Source: an uncultured Collinsella sp.
GTDB lineage: Bacteria > Actinomycetota > Coriobacteriia > Coriobacteriales > Coriobacteriaceae
Direction: 5' to 3'
NCBI GenBank assembly: GCA_902491765.1
Contig: CABUIY010000009.1
Location: 1-64,000 of the forward strand
Length of the DNA stretch: 64,000 bases
Shown here: positions 32,880-42,710 of the stretch, piece after piece
Layout of the letters: each line of letters opens with the position of its first letter
How positions within the stretch are numbered: the stretch's first letter is position 1
Made by a program: the position numbers and the translations under genes
The notes under the pieces: model-generated
Databases searched by the model: none
What the model saw: the letters and a program-made list of their open reading frames with translations, nothing else
What the model was told of the DNA's origin: nothing

Positions 32880-33845
32880 ATGTCTCAAAACGCACGTTCC
32901 CATCGAAAGCTCAAGATAGCCGGCGTCGTTGCGCTGGTGCTCGTTGTCGCGCTGCTAGGGTTTGCCGGCAACTTCTTGTTCGACTTTGCCCTGAACCCCC
33001 AAGCGCCGTACACCATGAAGATGATGCAAGATGGCAAAGACGACAAAAAAGGTGAGCAGCCGGATGCCGAGGAAACCGAGGCGCGGGCGTGGTTTAAAGA
33101 GAATCGCGAGAGCAGCAACCTCACCGCGGACGACGGGACCGAGCTTGCCGCCTGGTATTTTGCTGCGTCGGAGAGCACGCACGACTACGCCGTCTGCCTG
33201 CATGGATATACCAACGAGCCCATCGGTATGGCCCGATACGTCAAGCGATTCCACGACCGCGGCATGAACGTACTCGCACCCGCCGCCCGCGCCCACGAGC
33301 GCTCCAGCGGCGACTATATCGGCATGGGCTGGCCCGAGCGCCTCGACATCGTCGCATGGATCGAGCGAATCGTTCAGGCTGACCCCAAGGCGCGCATCCT
33401 GGTCTTTGGCGAATCCATGGGCGCGGCGACCGCCATGAACGTCGCGGGGGAATCTCTGCCCGCAAACGTGAAATGCATTATCGAGGACTGCGGTTATACG
33501 AGTGTTTGGGACGAGTTTTCTCTGCAGCTCAAGGACGTGTTCGGCCTGCCCAGCTTTCCCTTGCTCGATGTAGCAAACTTGGTGTGCAACGTGCGCGCGG
33601 GCTACGACTTTCATAAGGCGAGCAGCGTGGAACAGCTCAAGCGCGCGACGGTTCCCATGCTGTTTATCCACGGTGACCAAGACACCTTTGTGCCGTACAG
33701 CATGCTCGACCAAAACTACGAGGCGTGCGCCAGCAAGGTCAAGCAAAAGCTCACTATCCATGGCGCCACCCACGCCAAGAGTGCGCAAGTTGACCCCGAG
33801 CTCTACTGGAACACAGTCGACAACTTCCTCGACGAGTATTTTTAG
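32880..33845 (+). CDS. Membrane-anchored alpha/beta hydrolase
   Basis: 321 residues. One N-terminal membrane segment (about 10-32) anchors an extracellular serine hydrolase of the YqkD/BEM46-like group. The nucleophile elbow is GESMG (serine near 182), the acid is in FIHGDQDTFVP and the histidine in HGATHAKS near the C-terminus. The oxyanion-hole block is CLHGYTNE. The usual polar partner of such proteins is unknown, and no substrate can be named. The gene stands alone between its promoter and a strong terminator. TAGGAAAG precedes the ATG. Confidence 0.9.
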   Translation: MSQNARSHRKLKIAGVVALVLVVALLGFAGNFLFDFALNPQAPYTMKMMQDGKDDKKGEQPDAEETEARAWFKENRESSNLTADDGTELAAWYFAASESTHDYAVCLHGYTNEPIGMARYVKRFHDRGMNVLAPAARAHERSSGDYIGMGWPERLDIVAWIERIVQADPKARILVFGESMGAATAMNVAGESLPANVKCIIEDCGYTSVWDEFSLQLKDVFGLPSFPLLDVANLVCNVRAGYDFHKASSVEQLKRATVPMLFIHGDQDTFVPYSMLDQNYEACASKVKQKLTIHGATHAKSAQVDPELYWNTVDNFLDEYF

Positions 33846-33861
33846 GTAAAAAGCAACGTCT

Positions 33862-33886
33862 GGGGCTTTATCTGGCCCCCTTTTTT
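33862..33886 (+). terminator. Intrinsic terminator of the hydrolase gene
   Basis: GGGGC and GCCCC arms around TTTATCTG, then six T, 17 bases after the stop codon. Confidence 0.85.
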
Positions 33887-34014
33887 CGGAAGTATGCGGC
33901 AAAATCTGGAACTGCCGACCAGACCGCAGTTTTACCAACAATTTATCAGGGGTTTTGTTGCCAAAAAACGTCGTGTGCTCGGCGGTCTCGAAATTTGCCG
34001 CATACTTCCGAAAA
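33883..34014. repeat. 132-bp palindromic element with 21-bp perfect ends
   Basis: The ends (33883-33903, ending CGGAAGTATGCGGCAAA, and 33994-34014) are exact reverse complements. The 90-base interior also folds (AGACCGC with GCGGTCT). It overlaps the T tract of the hydrolase terminator and abuts the next terminator, so it seems inserted between the two. Confidence 0.85.
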
Positions 34015-34048
34015 GCCGCCCGTGAGCGCTGTGCTCACGGGCGGCTTT
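34015..34048. terminator. Bidirectional terminator
   Basis: A perfect 13-bp stem (GCCGCCCGTGAGC with GCTCACGGGCGGC) around a 5-base loop has TTT on one side and AAAA on the other. It serves the hydrolase gene and the convergent DUF362 gene. Confidence 0.85.
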
Positions 34049-34097
34049 TACTTACGTTGCGCTGCTAAAAGAACGCAATTTGTCCAATAACCGGACG

Positions 34098-35303
34098 CTA
34101 CTTGACCTCGATGAGCTCATACTCGCTCGTGCCCAGGCCAATCTTTTCGGCGTGCGCGATGCACACGCGCCAGTCGGTGTCGGGATGCGTGATGCAGAAG
34201 GGGTCACGCGCCTGCTCGCCCTCCAGGTGCTCGTGGTTATGCTCCATCTTGGCCGCGCTATCGGTGAGCTCGGTGTTGGGCAGCGGCTCGGATGCCATGA
34301 CGGCATCGGCGCAGGCCTGGTCGATGGCGACCGGGTCGAAGCTCGCGAACATGCCGATATCGTTAACGATAGGCGTGTCGTTTTCGGGATGGCAATCGCA
34401 GTTGGGGCTGATATCCATGGCGAGCGAGATATGGAAGCTCGGGCGGCCGTCGACAACGGCCTTGGTGTACTCGGCGATCTTGCAGTTGAGCACGTCGGCC
34501 GCGGCCTCATAGCCGGGCTTGATGCAGTCCTGGTTGCATGCCGCAATGCAGCGGCCGCAGCCCACACAGCGATCGTGGTCGATGGCAGCCACGTGAACCG
34601 TGCGGGTGTTGCCGTTGGCAAGCTCGCGCTCGCGGGTATCGTCAAACGAGACGGCGTTGTGCGCGCAGATCTTTTCGCAGGCGTGGCAGCCCACGCAGTT
34701 GGTGGTATCGACATTCGGCTTGCCGGCGGCGTGCTGCTCCATCTTGCCAGCACGGCTGCCGCCTCCCATGCCCAGGTTCTTCATGGCGCCGCCAAATCCG
34801 GCCTGCTCATGGCCCTTAAAGTGGGTGAGGCTGATCACAATGTCGGCGTCCATGAGTGCCTGGCCGATCTTGGCCTCGTGCACGTACTCGCCGCCCTCGA
34901 CCGGGACGAGCGCCTCGTCGGTGCCCTTGAGGCCGTCGGCAATGATGATCTGGCAACCCGTGGCATACGGGGTAAAGCCGTTCTGGTAGGCGGTATCGAT
35001 GTGCTCGAGCGCGTTTTTGCGGCTACCGACATAGAGCGTATTGCAGTCGGTGAGGAAGGGCTTGCCGCCCAGCTCCTTCACGACGTCCGCGACGGCGCGG
35101 GCGTAGTTGGGGCGCAAAAAGCTCAGGTTGCCCAGCTCGCCAAAGTGAATCTTGATGGCGACGAACTTGTTCTCAAAGTCGATCTGCTCGATACCGGCGT
35201 GACGGATGAGGCGCTTGAGCTTGTCGAGCTGGCTCTCGCGAGCATGCGTGCGCAGGTTGGTGAAGTACACCTTAGCGGGTGCTGCGGGTGCAGTTGCGGT
35301 CAT
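34098..35303 (-). CDS. DUF362 protein with 2x[4Fe-4S] ferredoxin domain
   Basis: 401 residues. The DUF362 domain spans about 10-190 and 270-345 (FVAIKIHFGELGN, THFKGHEQAGFGGAMKNLGMG). Embedded in it is a ferredoxin module with two cluster motifs, CVGCHACEKIC (near 203-213) and CVGCGRCIAAC (near 244-254). It is cytoplasmic, with no signal peptide. DUF362 proteins accompany anaerobic redox enzymes and are assumed to carry electrons; none has a settled role that I know. The gene appears monocistronic. Confidence 0.9.
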   Translation of the reverse strand: MTATAPAAPAKVYFTNLRTHARESQLDKLKRLIRHAGIEQIDFENKFVAIKIHFGELGNLSFLRPNYARAVADVVKELGGKPFLTDCNTLYVGSRKNALEHIDTAYQNGFTPYATGCQIIIADGLKGTDEALVPVEGGEYVHEAKIGQALMDADIVISLTHFKGHEQAGFGGAMKNLGMGGGSRAGKMEQHAAGKPNVDTTNCVGCHACEKICAHNAVSFDDTRERELANGNTRTVHVAAIDHDRCVGCGRCIAACNQDCIKPGYEAAADVLNCKIAEYTKAVVDGRPSFHISLAMDISPNCDCHPENDTPIVNDIGMFASFDPVAIDQACADAVMASEPLPNTELTDSAAKMEHNHEHLEGEQARDPFCITHPDTDWRVCIAHAEKIGLGTSEYELIEVK

Positions 35304-35387
35304 AGATCTATCCCCTCGGTCTATATGGCGTTACAGACATAGAGGATGGTACCAGTTAAAGCAGAGTTAATGTCAAGCGCGGCACCT

Positions 35388-35560
35388 AGTCATTGGGGAC
35401 AGACTTAAATGACTGAAACCACTCATTGGGGACGGACTTAAATGAGTGCCTCGCCACCTGGCAGCTAGGGACGTTCCTTTCCTGCCGGCAGCTGGGGACA
35501 GTCCTTGCCAGCACGGCCGGCGAACCGGCGAATCGGCAAAGACTGTCCCCGATGACTACT
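35388..35560. repeat. Cluster of GGGGAC-loop hairpin repeats
   Basis: Two clean units: AGTCATT/AATGACT (35388-35394, 35408-35414) around GGGGACAGACTTA, and CACTCATT/AATGAGTG (35420-35427, 35441-35448) around GGGGACGGACTTA. Further units with GGCAG/CTGCC-type stems run to about 35510. A final one (35541-35560) overlaps the stop codon of the ABC permease gene. Confidence 0.8.
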
Positions 35561-38222
35561 CCTGCACCTTGAGGGCCTCGGCCAGGCTCACGCGCTTGAT
35601 GGAGCGCGTGTGTAGCAGCGCCACGACCAGGTAGGTCGCAAAGCCAATGCCGACGCATGCAGCCATAGACCAAGCGGGCACGTAGATCTCAATATTGCCG
35701 TTGTAGGCGAGCAGCATCGAGCGGAAGATGGCCGTGAGCGAGCCGATGATCACGGGCAGGCTCAGCACGAGCGACGCCGCCACGCACAGCGTGATCGAGC
35801 GGATGTACAGATGCGAGATCTCGCTATCGCGATAGCCAAAGACTTTCATGTAGCTGATCGAGCGGGCGCTGTGGTCGATCACAGCCTTGGTCAGCAGATA
35901 CATAAACAGCAAGAAGATGAACACCGCAAGCCCAACCATCATGCCAATCATTTTGCTCATCATGCCGATGAACTGGTCGCCCACGGCACGCATGTCGTCG
36001 GGCGTGGTGTCGCCGGCAAAGTAGCGCGCGTCGAGGTCGAGCTTCTCGTTGCTCACATAGCCGTTAAAATAGGCGGCGTCGTTGCCGAACAGCTCGTTAA
36101 AGTCGTCGACACTCATATAGATATTCATGTCCGACTTTGAGCCCCAGGCACAATCCTTGCCCGCGTACTCAAGGGAATAATGCTCGCCCTCGTACTTGTC
36201 GCTGAGCGTGACCTTCTGGCCCTCGCTCCAGCCAAACTTATCGAGCAGACCGCCGCCAAAGACGACGCGCCCATCGCCCACGTTGAGGTCTTTCCAATAG
36301 CGCGAATCGGGCGAGATGCCGTAGACGGAAATCGTCTCCTCGCCATTACCATCGCCGCGGTTGTATTGCAGCTGGTAAACGGCATATTTCTCGGCCTGCG
36401 CGATTGCGCCCGCGCCGTTGTCGGTCGTATTGACCGGGTGGATATCGTCGTTGTCAGTGTCGATCTTAGAGGCCTTGTCGATCAGGTCGATAGCCTCGTC
36501 GCGGTCACAGCCGAGGGCATCGGCAAGGTCATCGAGGCGCGCATAAAGCGCATCCTTCTTGTCCTGGACCTTGGCAAGCGCATCCTGCGCTGCGGTCAGG
36601 CTCTCGGCAGACGGAGATGCGGTCGCGGCATCGGCTGCCGCCTGCGCCGCATCGGCCGCGTCATCGAGCTCGTCATCGGCATCCTGGGCGGCGGAAAGCA
36701 GCGCGCCGTCAACCGACTGCAAGCGCTCGAGTGCTGACCATTGCTCGCGCTCCTCGGCGGTGCCCTCGAGCTCCAGCGGAGCCTTGAGCGTGTACTGGTG
36801 CTCGGCGACCAGGCTCGTCTCGAGGTTGTCCGCGTAGTGCGTCATCGTGGGCAGAATCGCCAGGCCAAAGAGCAGCAGCAGCGACGCAAATGCAATGCCC
36901 ACGAAGAGCGTGGCGAAGTTGCCCAGGTTGCGCAGGAAGATACGCAAGCGGAAGCGGGAAACAAAACCCATGCGTTCCGACAGCTGCAGACCGCGCTTGG
37001 TACCCGACTTGCCGCTCGCCTCGTGGCGAAGGAACTGCAACGGCGTCTTGCCCATCTTGCGAAGCAGGCCCACCAGTGTAATGAGGATGAGCGCGGCAGC
37101 GGGAACCACGGCGCACTTCACAAAGATCTCCCAGCTCCAGTACACCTGGAAGGGCGGCAGGCTGTACGAGCCGTAATACAGGCTACGCATAGGCTCGGTA
37201 AAGAACGCAATGCCGAGCGCGGTGCCCAGCAGCGCCGCGACCACGCCTACGATGGCGGGAAGCGCCAGGTAGTGCAGCACAATCTCGCGACGACGATAGC
37301 CGCTGGCGAGCAGCGTGCCGATGATGGCGCTCTCCTCCTCGATGGTGGCGTCGGTAAGGACCACAAAGACAAACGCCATGATCACGATGATAATGTCGAG
37401 CAGCGTCATCCACATCGTAGAGTCGCCGTCCACGTCGTCGCGCGCATAGCCAATGCCCTGATTGGAATCGGCGTCGATGAGGTCATCCACGCGCGCATCG
37501 GCATCGGTCAGCGCCTCGACCATATCCTGCTCCGCATCGGTGCGGTCCACGGTGGAGAGATCGCGATCGGCAAAGGTGAAGGAGTAGGTGTAGGCGGGTG
37601 CGCCGCCGGCGTCCTCAAGCGCGGCAAAGCCGGCGTCGGTGACCTCGGCCACGCCATAGGTGATGGTGTTCACCGTAAAGTCCGAATTGTTGAGGAACAG
37701 CGCCTGGCTATCGGGCTGGGTCATGATGCCGCAGATGGTGTAGGTGCGGCCCTCGAGCTCGACCTTATCGCCCACGGCGAGGTCGTTGTTGGTGGCGAAG
37801 ACGCGGTCGATTGCCACCTCATCGTCCGTCTTGGGCTGCCTGCCCTCACAGTAGGACGCGATATCGACCTTGGTGCGGTGCGCATAGGTGCGCAGCGTGC
37901 GCTTGGCGCCGTCGTCGCCGGCGGTCTTTTTGATGATGGCGTCGATGGAGAAATTCTTGTAGAGCGTGACGCCGCCGACGTCGTCGGCCGCGTCCTCGGC
38001 TGCCTTGAGCTGATCGTCGGTAGCCTCGAAGGAGGTGGTCACGCGGCCGTCCTCAATCGTGTACGCATCGCGCATGTCGTCGATAAGGCAACCGATGGAA
38101 TGCGCCGCGAGCAAAAAGCCCGAGGTAAGGGCGATGCTTCCGCACATAAGCAAAAAGATGCCCAGGTACTTGCCGATATTGCGGCGCAGCTCGCGCGGGA
38201 GACGTTTTGCGAGAGGTGTCAT
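35556..38222 (-). CDS. FtsX-type ABC transporter permease
   Basis: 888 residues from the ATG at 38222. One N-terminal helix is followed by a large extracellular region, then three helices (about 285-400). A second helix after ~430, a long extracellular coiled coil rich in D, A and E (about 490-570) and three C-terminal helices complete the MacB/FtsX-like layout with two FtsX domains. With the ATPase gene eight bases upstream it forms an exporter or mechanotransmission complex of the LolCDE/MacB superfamily. The coiled coil suggests contact with cell-wall or extracellular partners. The substrate is unknown. The stop lies in a repeat. Confidence 0.9.
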   Translation of the reverse strand: MTPLAKRLPRELRRNIGKYLGIFLLMCGSIALTSGFLLAAHSIGCLIDDMRDAYTIEDGRVTTSFEATDDQLKAAEDAADDVGGVTLYKNFSIDAIIKKTAGDDGAKRTLRTYAHRTKVDIASYCEGRQPKTDDEVAIDRVFATNNDLAVGDKVELEGRTYTICGIMTQPDSQALFLNNSDFTVNTITYGVAEVTDAGFAALEDAGGAPAYTYSFTFADRDLSTVDRTDAEQDMVEALTDADARVDDLIDADSNQGIGYARDDVDGDSTMWMTLLDIIIVIMAFVFVVLTDATIEEESAIIGTLLASGYRRREIVLHYLALPAIVGVVAALLGTALGIAFFTEPMRSLYYGSYSLPPFQVYWSWEIFVKCAVVPAAALILITLVGLLRKMGKTPLQFLRHEASGKSGTKRGLQLSERMGFVSRFRLRIFLRNLGNFATLFVGIAFASLLLLFGLAILPTMTHYADNLETSLVAEHQYTLKAPLELEGTAEEREQWSALERLQSVDGALLSAAQDADDELDDAADAAQAAADAATASPSAESLTAAQDALAKVQDKKDALYARLDDLADALGCDRDEAIDLIDKASKIDTDNDDIHPVNTTDNGAGAIAQAEKYAVYQLQYNRGDGNGEETISVYGISPDSRYWKDLNVGDGRVVFGGGLLDKFGWSEGQKVTLSDKYEGEHYSLEYAGKDCAWGSKSDMNIYMSVDDFNELFGNDAAYFNGYVSNEKLDLDARYFAGDTTPDDMRAVGDQFIGMMSKMIGMMVGLAVFIFLLFMYLLTKAVIDHSARSISYMKVFGYRDSEISHLYIRSITLCVAASLVLSLPVIIGSLTAIFRSMLLAYNGNIEIYVPAWSMAACVGIGFATYLVVALLHTRSIKRVSLAEALKVQE

Positions 38223-38230
38223 GGCGCCGC

Positions 38231-38944
38231 CTACCAATCGAGCTCGGCGGCCGCGACGGGCGACTCGTTGAGCTCATCCTCGACGATGCGCCCGTCGCGC
38301 AGGCGCAGCACGCGGTTGGCCATGCGAGCGATGGCGGCGTTGTGCGTGACGATGATGATGGTGCAGCCGTACTCGTGATTGACATCCTCCATGAGCTGCA
38401 GGATTTCCTTGGACGTCTTATAGTCGAGCGCGCCCGTAGGCTCGTCGCACAGCAGCAGACCTGGGTTTTTGACGAGCGCGCGGCCGATGGCACAGCGCTG
38501 CTGCTGGCCGCCCGAAACTTGGCGCGGGAACTTGTTGCGGTGCTCGTAGAGGCCCAGCGAACGCAGCAGGTCGTCGACATTGAGCGGGTTTTTGGACAGG
38601 TGCGCCGTGACCTCGATGTTCTCCTTGATGGTGAGGTCGGGCACCAGATTGTAGAACTGGAAGACGAAGCCCAGCTCACGGCGGCGGTACTCACCCAGGT
38701 CGGTAGGCTTGAGCACCGTGAGGTCGCAGCCGTCCACCATGATGGAGCCGCCGTCGGCATCCTCCAGGCCGCCGATCAGGTTGAGAAAGGTCGACTTGCC
38801 CGAGCCCGAGGGGCCCAGCATGACGCAGATCTCGCCGCGGTTGATGGACGTGTCGATGCCATCGAGTACCGTCAGGCGCGCATCACCGTCGCCGTAGTGC
38901 TTTTTGAGATCCTTAACCTGGACATAGGCTTCCCGCGTTGCCAT
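38231..38944 (-). CDS. ABC transporter ATP-binding protein (MacB/LolD type)
   Basis: 237 residues. Walker A GPSGSGKS (about 40-47), Q-loop FVFQFYNLVPDLT, signature VSGGQQQR (about 145), Walker B LLLCDEPTGALD, and the H-loop in IIVTHNAAIA are all intact. The LolD/MacB subfamily match is clear from LMEDVNHEYGCTIIIVTHN. The start at 38944 is favoured by the GGGGGAT site; an ATG four codons upstream is possible. It powers the FtsX-type permease encoded downstream. Confidence 0.95.
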   Translation of the reverse strand: MATREAYVQVKDLKKHYGDGDARLTVLDGIDTSINRGEICVMLGPSGSGKSTFLNLIGGLEDADGGSIMVDGCDLTVLKPTDLGEYRRRELGFVFQFYNLVPDLTIKENIEVTAHLSKNPLNVDDLLRSLGLYEHRNKFPRQVSGGQQQRCAIGRALVKNPGLLLCDEPTGALDYKTSKEILQLMEDVNHEYGCTIIIVTHNAAIARMANRVLRLRDGRIVEDELNESPVAAAELDW

Positions 38945-39035
38945 GGTATCCCCCATTGTTAGCCTCGTACTACTTTATGAGCGTAATAGTAAACCTTGGC
39001 GAACTATTTTGGGGCGAGAGTGGGGATTTGTTTCA

Positions 39036-39190
39036 GACTAGTCATTGGGGACGTTCTTAAATGACCAGTCACAAGGGACGCTCTTTCGCCACCCGGCAGT
39101 TGGGGACGCTCCTTATCTGCCCCCGATGGCTAGTCATTTAAGTCTGTCCCCAATGAATACTTTTGGTCGTTTAAGTCTGTCCCCAATGAG
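39036..39190. repeat. Cluster of GGGGAC-loop hairpin repeats
   Basis: A unit with arms GACTAGTCATT/AATGACCAGTC (39036-39046, 39060-39070) encloses GGGGACGTTCTTA. Units with the opposite orientation follow near 39132-39160 (AGTCATT, loop TAAGTCTGTCCCC) and 39165-39192. The last unit reaches within about ten bases of the stop of the ABC permease gene at 39198. Confidence 0.8.
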
Positions 39191-39197
39191 TAGGTGT

Positions 39198-40403
39198 CTA
39201 GGCGTGGGATTTGTTGTGGGCGAGGGCTAGGCCTACGGCGGCGATGGCCGCGGCAAAGAGCACTGTGACGCCCAGATCGCAAGCGATGTCGCCCAGCACG
39301 GTGGACGTCAGGTCCGCGGCGAGCGCCTTGCCGATCGCGTCGTTCACCCAATATGTCGGCACAAAGTGCGCCACGGTCTGCACGGCCGGGCCCATCAGCG
39401 ACAGCGGCATCCAAGCGCCGCCCAAAAACGTCATGAGCATGCCGAGCAGGTTGCCCACGCCATTGAGCAGCTCCTCGCGCGCACCCAGGCTCGAAAGGGC
39501 AAAGCCAACGGCCAGCGGCGTGCACGCCAGGGCAAACGTCGCCGCCAGTGCCAGGCACACACGGCCCACGCCGACCTCGGCGACCGCGCCGGCAAAGCCC
39601 ACGACGCCCATCATGCTCGACACAAACCAGATGCAGACGGTGAGCACGGCGGCGGCGGCAAACACGGCAAGCGAACGTTGGCGCTCGGAGATTGGGCCGG
39701 CATCCATACGACGCACGCGCTCGGGCTCGTTCATGCCCGAGAACACCAACCCCACCGATACGATGACCGACGAGATAATCGCGTACGCGCCAAAGTTGAA
39801 GTACGACTCGAGCGTGGCGGCAGCAGCCGAGTCGACCTTGACCCGCTCGATCTGGACCTCCGCGCGCTTTGCAGCGGCATGTTCGGCGGCCTTGGCAACG
39901 TCGCCGTTGGAGGCAGTGGGCTCAAGTGCGGCTGCAGCGCCCGCGAGCGAGATCCAACGCGAAGCCTCGGCAGACGAAAGCGCCGCCGCCATGGTGCCGG
40001 CACCGTAGGTCACATCGAGCTTGGGCAGGGACTCCCCCGCGCGGGCAGCCGCGACCAGGTCGTCCTCGAACCCCTCCGGGATAAAGAACACGCAGTCGGC
40101 GCTGCCCTTGGCGCTGTTGCTCTTGGAGAGCGCGTCCGCAAGGTCGTACGTGTCATCGCCGACGCCCGTGACCAGGTCAAACCGCGAACCTAGGTGCTTG
40201 GTGAGCGCACGTGAAAGATCACTGCCATCGCGGTCGACCACGATCACGTTGGCGTCGTAGGGCTTGTACTCGGTGAGCTGCGACGAGTTCCAGCTCACCG
40301 ATGCCGCGATGAATACGCCCATGAGCGAGATGAACACCGTGTAGATGAGCAGGTAGAACGGGTGTGCCAGCGCCATGCGAAGCGCGGTCTTAAAGGTGCT
40401 CAT
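39198..40403 (-). CDS. ABC-2 type permease, subunit 2
   Basis: 401 residues from the ATG at 40403, which follows GGAAGGAG. One N-terminal helix (about 18-42), an extracellular domain (about 45-190) and five to six C-terminal helices give the DrrB/YhgE-like ABC-2 (NatB) arrangement. It overlaps the end of the sister permease gene by 14 bases, so both are made together. The pair with the upstream ATPase forms a drug, lantibiotic or Na+ exporter; the substrate cannot be inferred. It is the last gene of the operon. Confidence 0.88.
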   Translation of the reverse strand: MSTFKTALRMALAHPFYLLIYTVFISLMGVFIAASVSWNSSQLTEYKPYDANVIVVDRDGSDLSRALTKHLGSRFDLVTGVGDDTYDLADALSKSNSAKGSADCVFFIPEGFEDDLVAAARAGESLPKLDVTYGAGTMAAALSSAEASRWISLAGAAAALEPTASNGDVAKAAEHAAAKRAEVQIERVKVDSAAAATLESYFNFGAYAIISSVIVSVGLVFSGMNEPERVRRMDAGPISERQRSLAVFAAAAVLTVCIWFVSSMMGVVGFAGAVAEVGVGRVCLALAATFALACTPLAVGFALSSLGAREELLNGVGNLLGMLMTFLGGAWMPLSLMGPAVQTVAHFVPTYWVNDAIGKALAADLTSTVLGDIACDLGVTVLFAAAIAAVGLALAHNKSHA

Positions 40404-41577
40404 AGCGGCTCCTTCCAAAGATCAGCGTGGCGGCGGCAACGAACAGCAGCGCCATAAGGACCAGCGCGCCGGCGCGAACGGCAAAAGGTCCCAGGTCCTC
40501 AAAGAAATACAGGCGGTTGAACATGTCGCAGATAAGCTTGACGGGATTGAGCCAGCACTCGGCCGGGCAGGCGCGGGCGACGTCGTCGGCAAGCGCCATC
40601 GCCGGCTCGCCATAGAGGCCAGCGAACAGGGCGCACGTGGTAGCAAAGCCCGTGAGGATGCCGGACTTGGACGCCTTGCCGCCCTTAACGGGAAGCGTGC
40701 CCACAAAGAGTCCCAGGCCCGTGGCGGCAAGCGCGGAAGCGGCGCCACCCACCAGACACAGCCCCTCGCGCCCGCCAAAGTCGACGCCCACGACCAGGCG
40801 CACGTAGCCGATCGCGATCGTCATCGAGGCAAAGGAGACCAGCCACGAGCCGACAAAGATGCCGGCCAGCGACGCCGTCTTGGAAAGGCCGCCCACGCAG
40901 CGACGCGCGCCGAGGCCCGACAGATTGGGCTGCAGATCGACGACGCTCAAGGCGGCAAACTCGGCAGACATCATCGCCACCAGACCAAAGAGCGCGTAGT
41001 AGTAGATGACCGTGCCATCGGGCGTGGTGCGTGTCAGGCTTACGCGGCGGGTGCCGCCCTCGAGCGACAGGGCGCGCGCAACCGCCTCCGAGTCGGCGAG
41101 CGCCGCCGGGTTGTCCTGGGCAATCTGGGACATGAGCTCGGCATTTTGTGTATACGAGCTTGCCACCGTCTCCAGAATGCTGCGGTCGGTGAGCACCGAT
41201 GAGGCACGCGAGCTGTCGTAGCTCGATAGCAGCGTGAGCTTGGGCGTGCCCGCATCGTCGACCGTATAGATGCCCGCAACCTCGCCGGCCTTAAGCGCAC
41301 GGTTCGCATCGGCTGCGTCATCGCACTCGTGGATCTCGAGCAGCCGGTCGTCGCCTTCCTGGGCAAGCGACGTCGCCACGTCCTTAAAGGTCGAGGCGTC
41401 CCAAGCCTCATCCGCCACGACAGCAACCGGCACCGGGTCGACCGTGCCGTCGGAGCTGAGGTTCGCAAACATAAACATGAACATCGTGGAAAGCGCGACG
41501 GGAAAGACAGCGCCCCAAACCCACGTGCTCGGCCGGCGCAGCAGCGTCTTGACCGTGGTGATGATGGTTTTGAACAT
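40390..41577 (-). CDS. ABC-2 type permease, subunit 1
   Basis: 395 residues, same layout as the next permease: one N-terminal helix, an extracellular domain (about 45-190, containing DPVPVAVVADEAWDAS) and a C-terminal helix bundle. It lies between the ATPase gene (nine-base gap) and the second permease (14-base overlap). Two related but distinct permeases with one ATPase suggest a heterodimeric exporter. Confidence 0.88.
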   Translation of the reverse strand: MFKTIITTVKTLLRRPSTWVWGAVFPVALSTMFMFMFANLSSDGTVDPVPVAVVADEAWDASTFKDVATSLAQEGDDRLLEIHECDDAADANRALKAGEVAGIYTVDDAGTPKLTLLSSYDSSRASSVLTDRSILETVASSYTQNAELMSQIAQDNPAALADSEAVARALSLEGGTRRVSLTRTTPDGTVIYYYALFGLVAMMSAEFAALSVVDLQPNLSGLGARRCVGGLSKTASLAGIFVGSWLVSFASMTIAIGYVRLVVGVDFGGREGLCLVGGAASALAATGLGLFVGTLPVKGGKASKSGILTGFATTCALFAGLYGEPAMALADDVARACPAECWLNPVKLICDMFNRLYFFEDLGPFAVRAGALVLMALLFVAAATLIFGRSRYEHL

Positions 41578-41586
41578 GACTGCCCC

Positions 41587-42525
41587 CTAGTCGCGCAGCT
41601 CGCGGCCGGTGATCTCGAGGAACACGTCATTGAGGGTCGGCGGCTCGGAATAAATGCGGCCAAGCGCCACGTCATGCGAGCGCAGCGCATCGAGAATGTC
41701 CGTCAGGCTATGCGGGCTCGCCTCGCACGAAAACGTGAGCTGGCCCGCCGTCGCCGACAGGTCCAGGACATGTGGCAGGCTCGCGACGGCACCGAGCGCC
41801 GCGCTCGGCACCTCGCCGACCTCGATCACGATCTTCTCGCCCATCTGAATCATGCGCTTGAGTTCGTCGTTGGTGCCCTGCGCCAGCACGCGCCCGCCGT
41901 CCATGATCATGATGCGGCTGCAGATCTGCTCGACTTCCTCCATATAATGGCTGGTATACACCACCGTGGCGCCCTCGTCGCGCAGGCGGCAGATGCCCTC
42001 CAGGATGGCGTTGCGACTCTGCGGGTCGACCGCCACCGTGGGCTCGTCAAAGAAGATGAGCTCGGGCTTGTGCGCGATGCCGCAGGCGATGTTGAGGCGA
42101 CGCGCCAGGCCGCCCGAGAGCTTGCCGGGGCGGAACTTCGTAAAGTCGCCCAAGCCGACAAAGTCGATCGCCTCGTCCACCAGCGCGCGGCGGCGCTTGC
42201 GGTCGTTGACGTAGAGACTGCAGAAATAGTCGATGTTCTCGCGCACGGTGAGCTCGTCGAACACCGCCACCTGTTGCGGCACCACGCCGATGCGGCGCTT
42301 GAGGTCGTAGCGGGCGGGCGTCATGGGCTCGCCAAAGAGCTCGATGGTGCCTTTGTCGTAGGCAAGCAGCTGCAGGATACAGTTGATGGACGTGGTCTTG
42401 CCCGAGCCGTTGGGACCCAGCAGGCCAAAGATCTCGCCGGGGGCGATGCTCAGGTTAAAGTGGTCGAGCGCGATAAGATCGTCATAACGCTTGACGAGGT
42501 TTTCGACGTGGACGATGTCTGTCAT
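41587..42525 (-). CDS. ABC transporter ATP-binding protein (DrrA/NatA type)
   Basis: 312 residues from the ATG at 42525 (AGAAGG upstream); an earlier in-frame start at 42591 overlaps the promoter region. Walker A GPNGSGKTT, signature LSGGLARRL, Walker B LIFFDEPTVAVD and the H-loop TSHYMEE are intact. The C-terminal ~80 residues form the extra domain typical of DrrA/NatA exporters. It is first in the three-gene exporter operon and divergent from a two-component system. Confidence 0.95.
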   Translation of the reverse strand: MTDIVHVENLVKRYDDLIALDHFNLSIAPGEIFGLLGPNGSGKTTSINCILQLLAYDKGTIELFGEPMTPARYDLKRRIGVVPQQVAVFDELTVRENIDYFCSLYVNDRKRRRALVDEAIDFVGLGDFTKFRPGKLSGGLARRLNIACGIAHKPELIFFDEPTVAVDPQSRNAILEGICRLRDEGATVVYTSHYMEEVEQICSRIMIMDGGRVLAQGTNDELKRMIQMGEKIVIEVGEVPSAALGAVASLPHVLDLSATAGQLTFSCEASPHSLTDILDALRSHDVALGRIYSEPPTLNDVFLEITGRELRD

Positions 42526-42710
42526 GAGGCGGCCCTTCTGTTGGTCGTGGCCCGGTACGATTGCATCATCGCAGGAGCCGCCGGCGCGCACCAGTGAGCT
42601 TTGTCACGAGTGCGAGGCTTGGCCGCGTGGCCTGCCGACGTCCCCGATTTGCCGCGTGGGAGGAATGTCACGGTTGCGCAGGCGGTCCCTCCACCACGCG
42701 CGGCTTCGCG

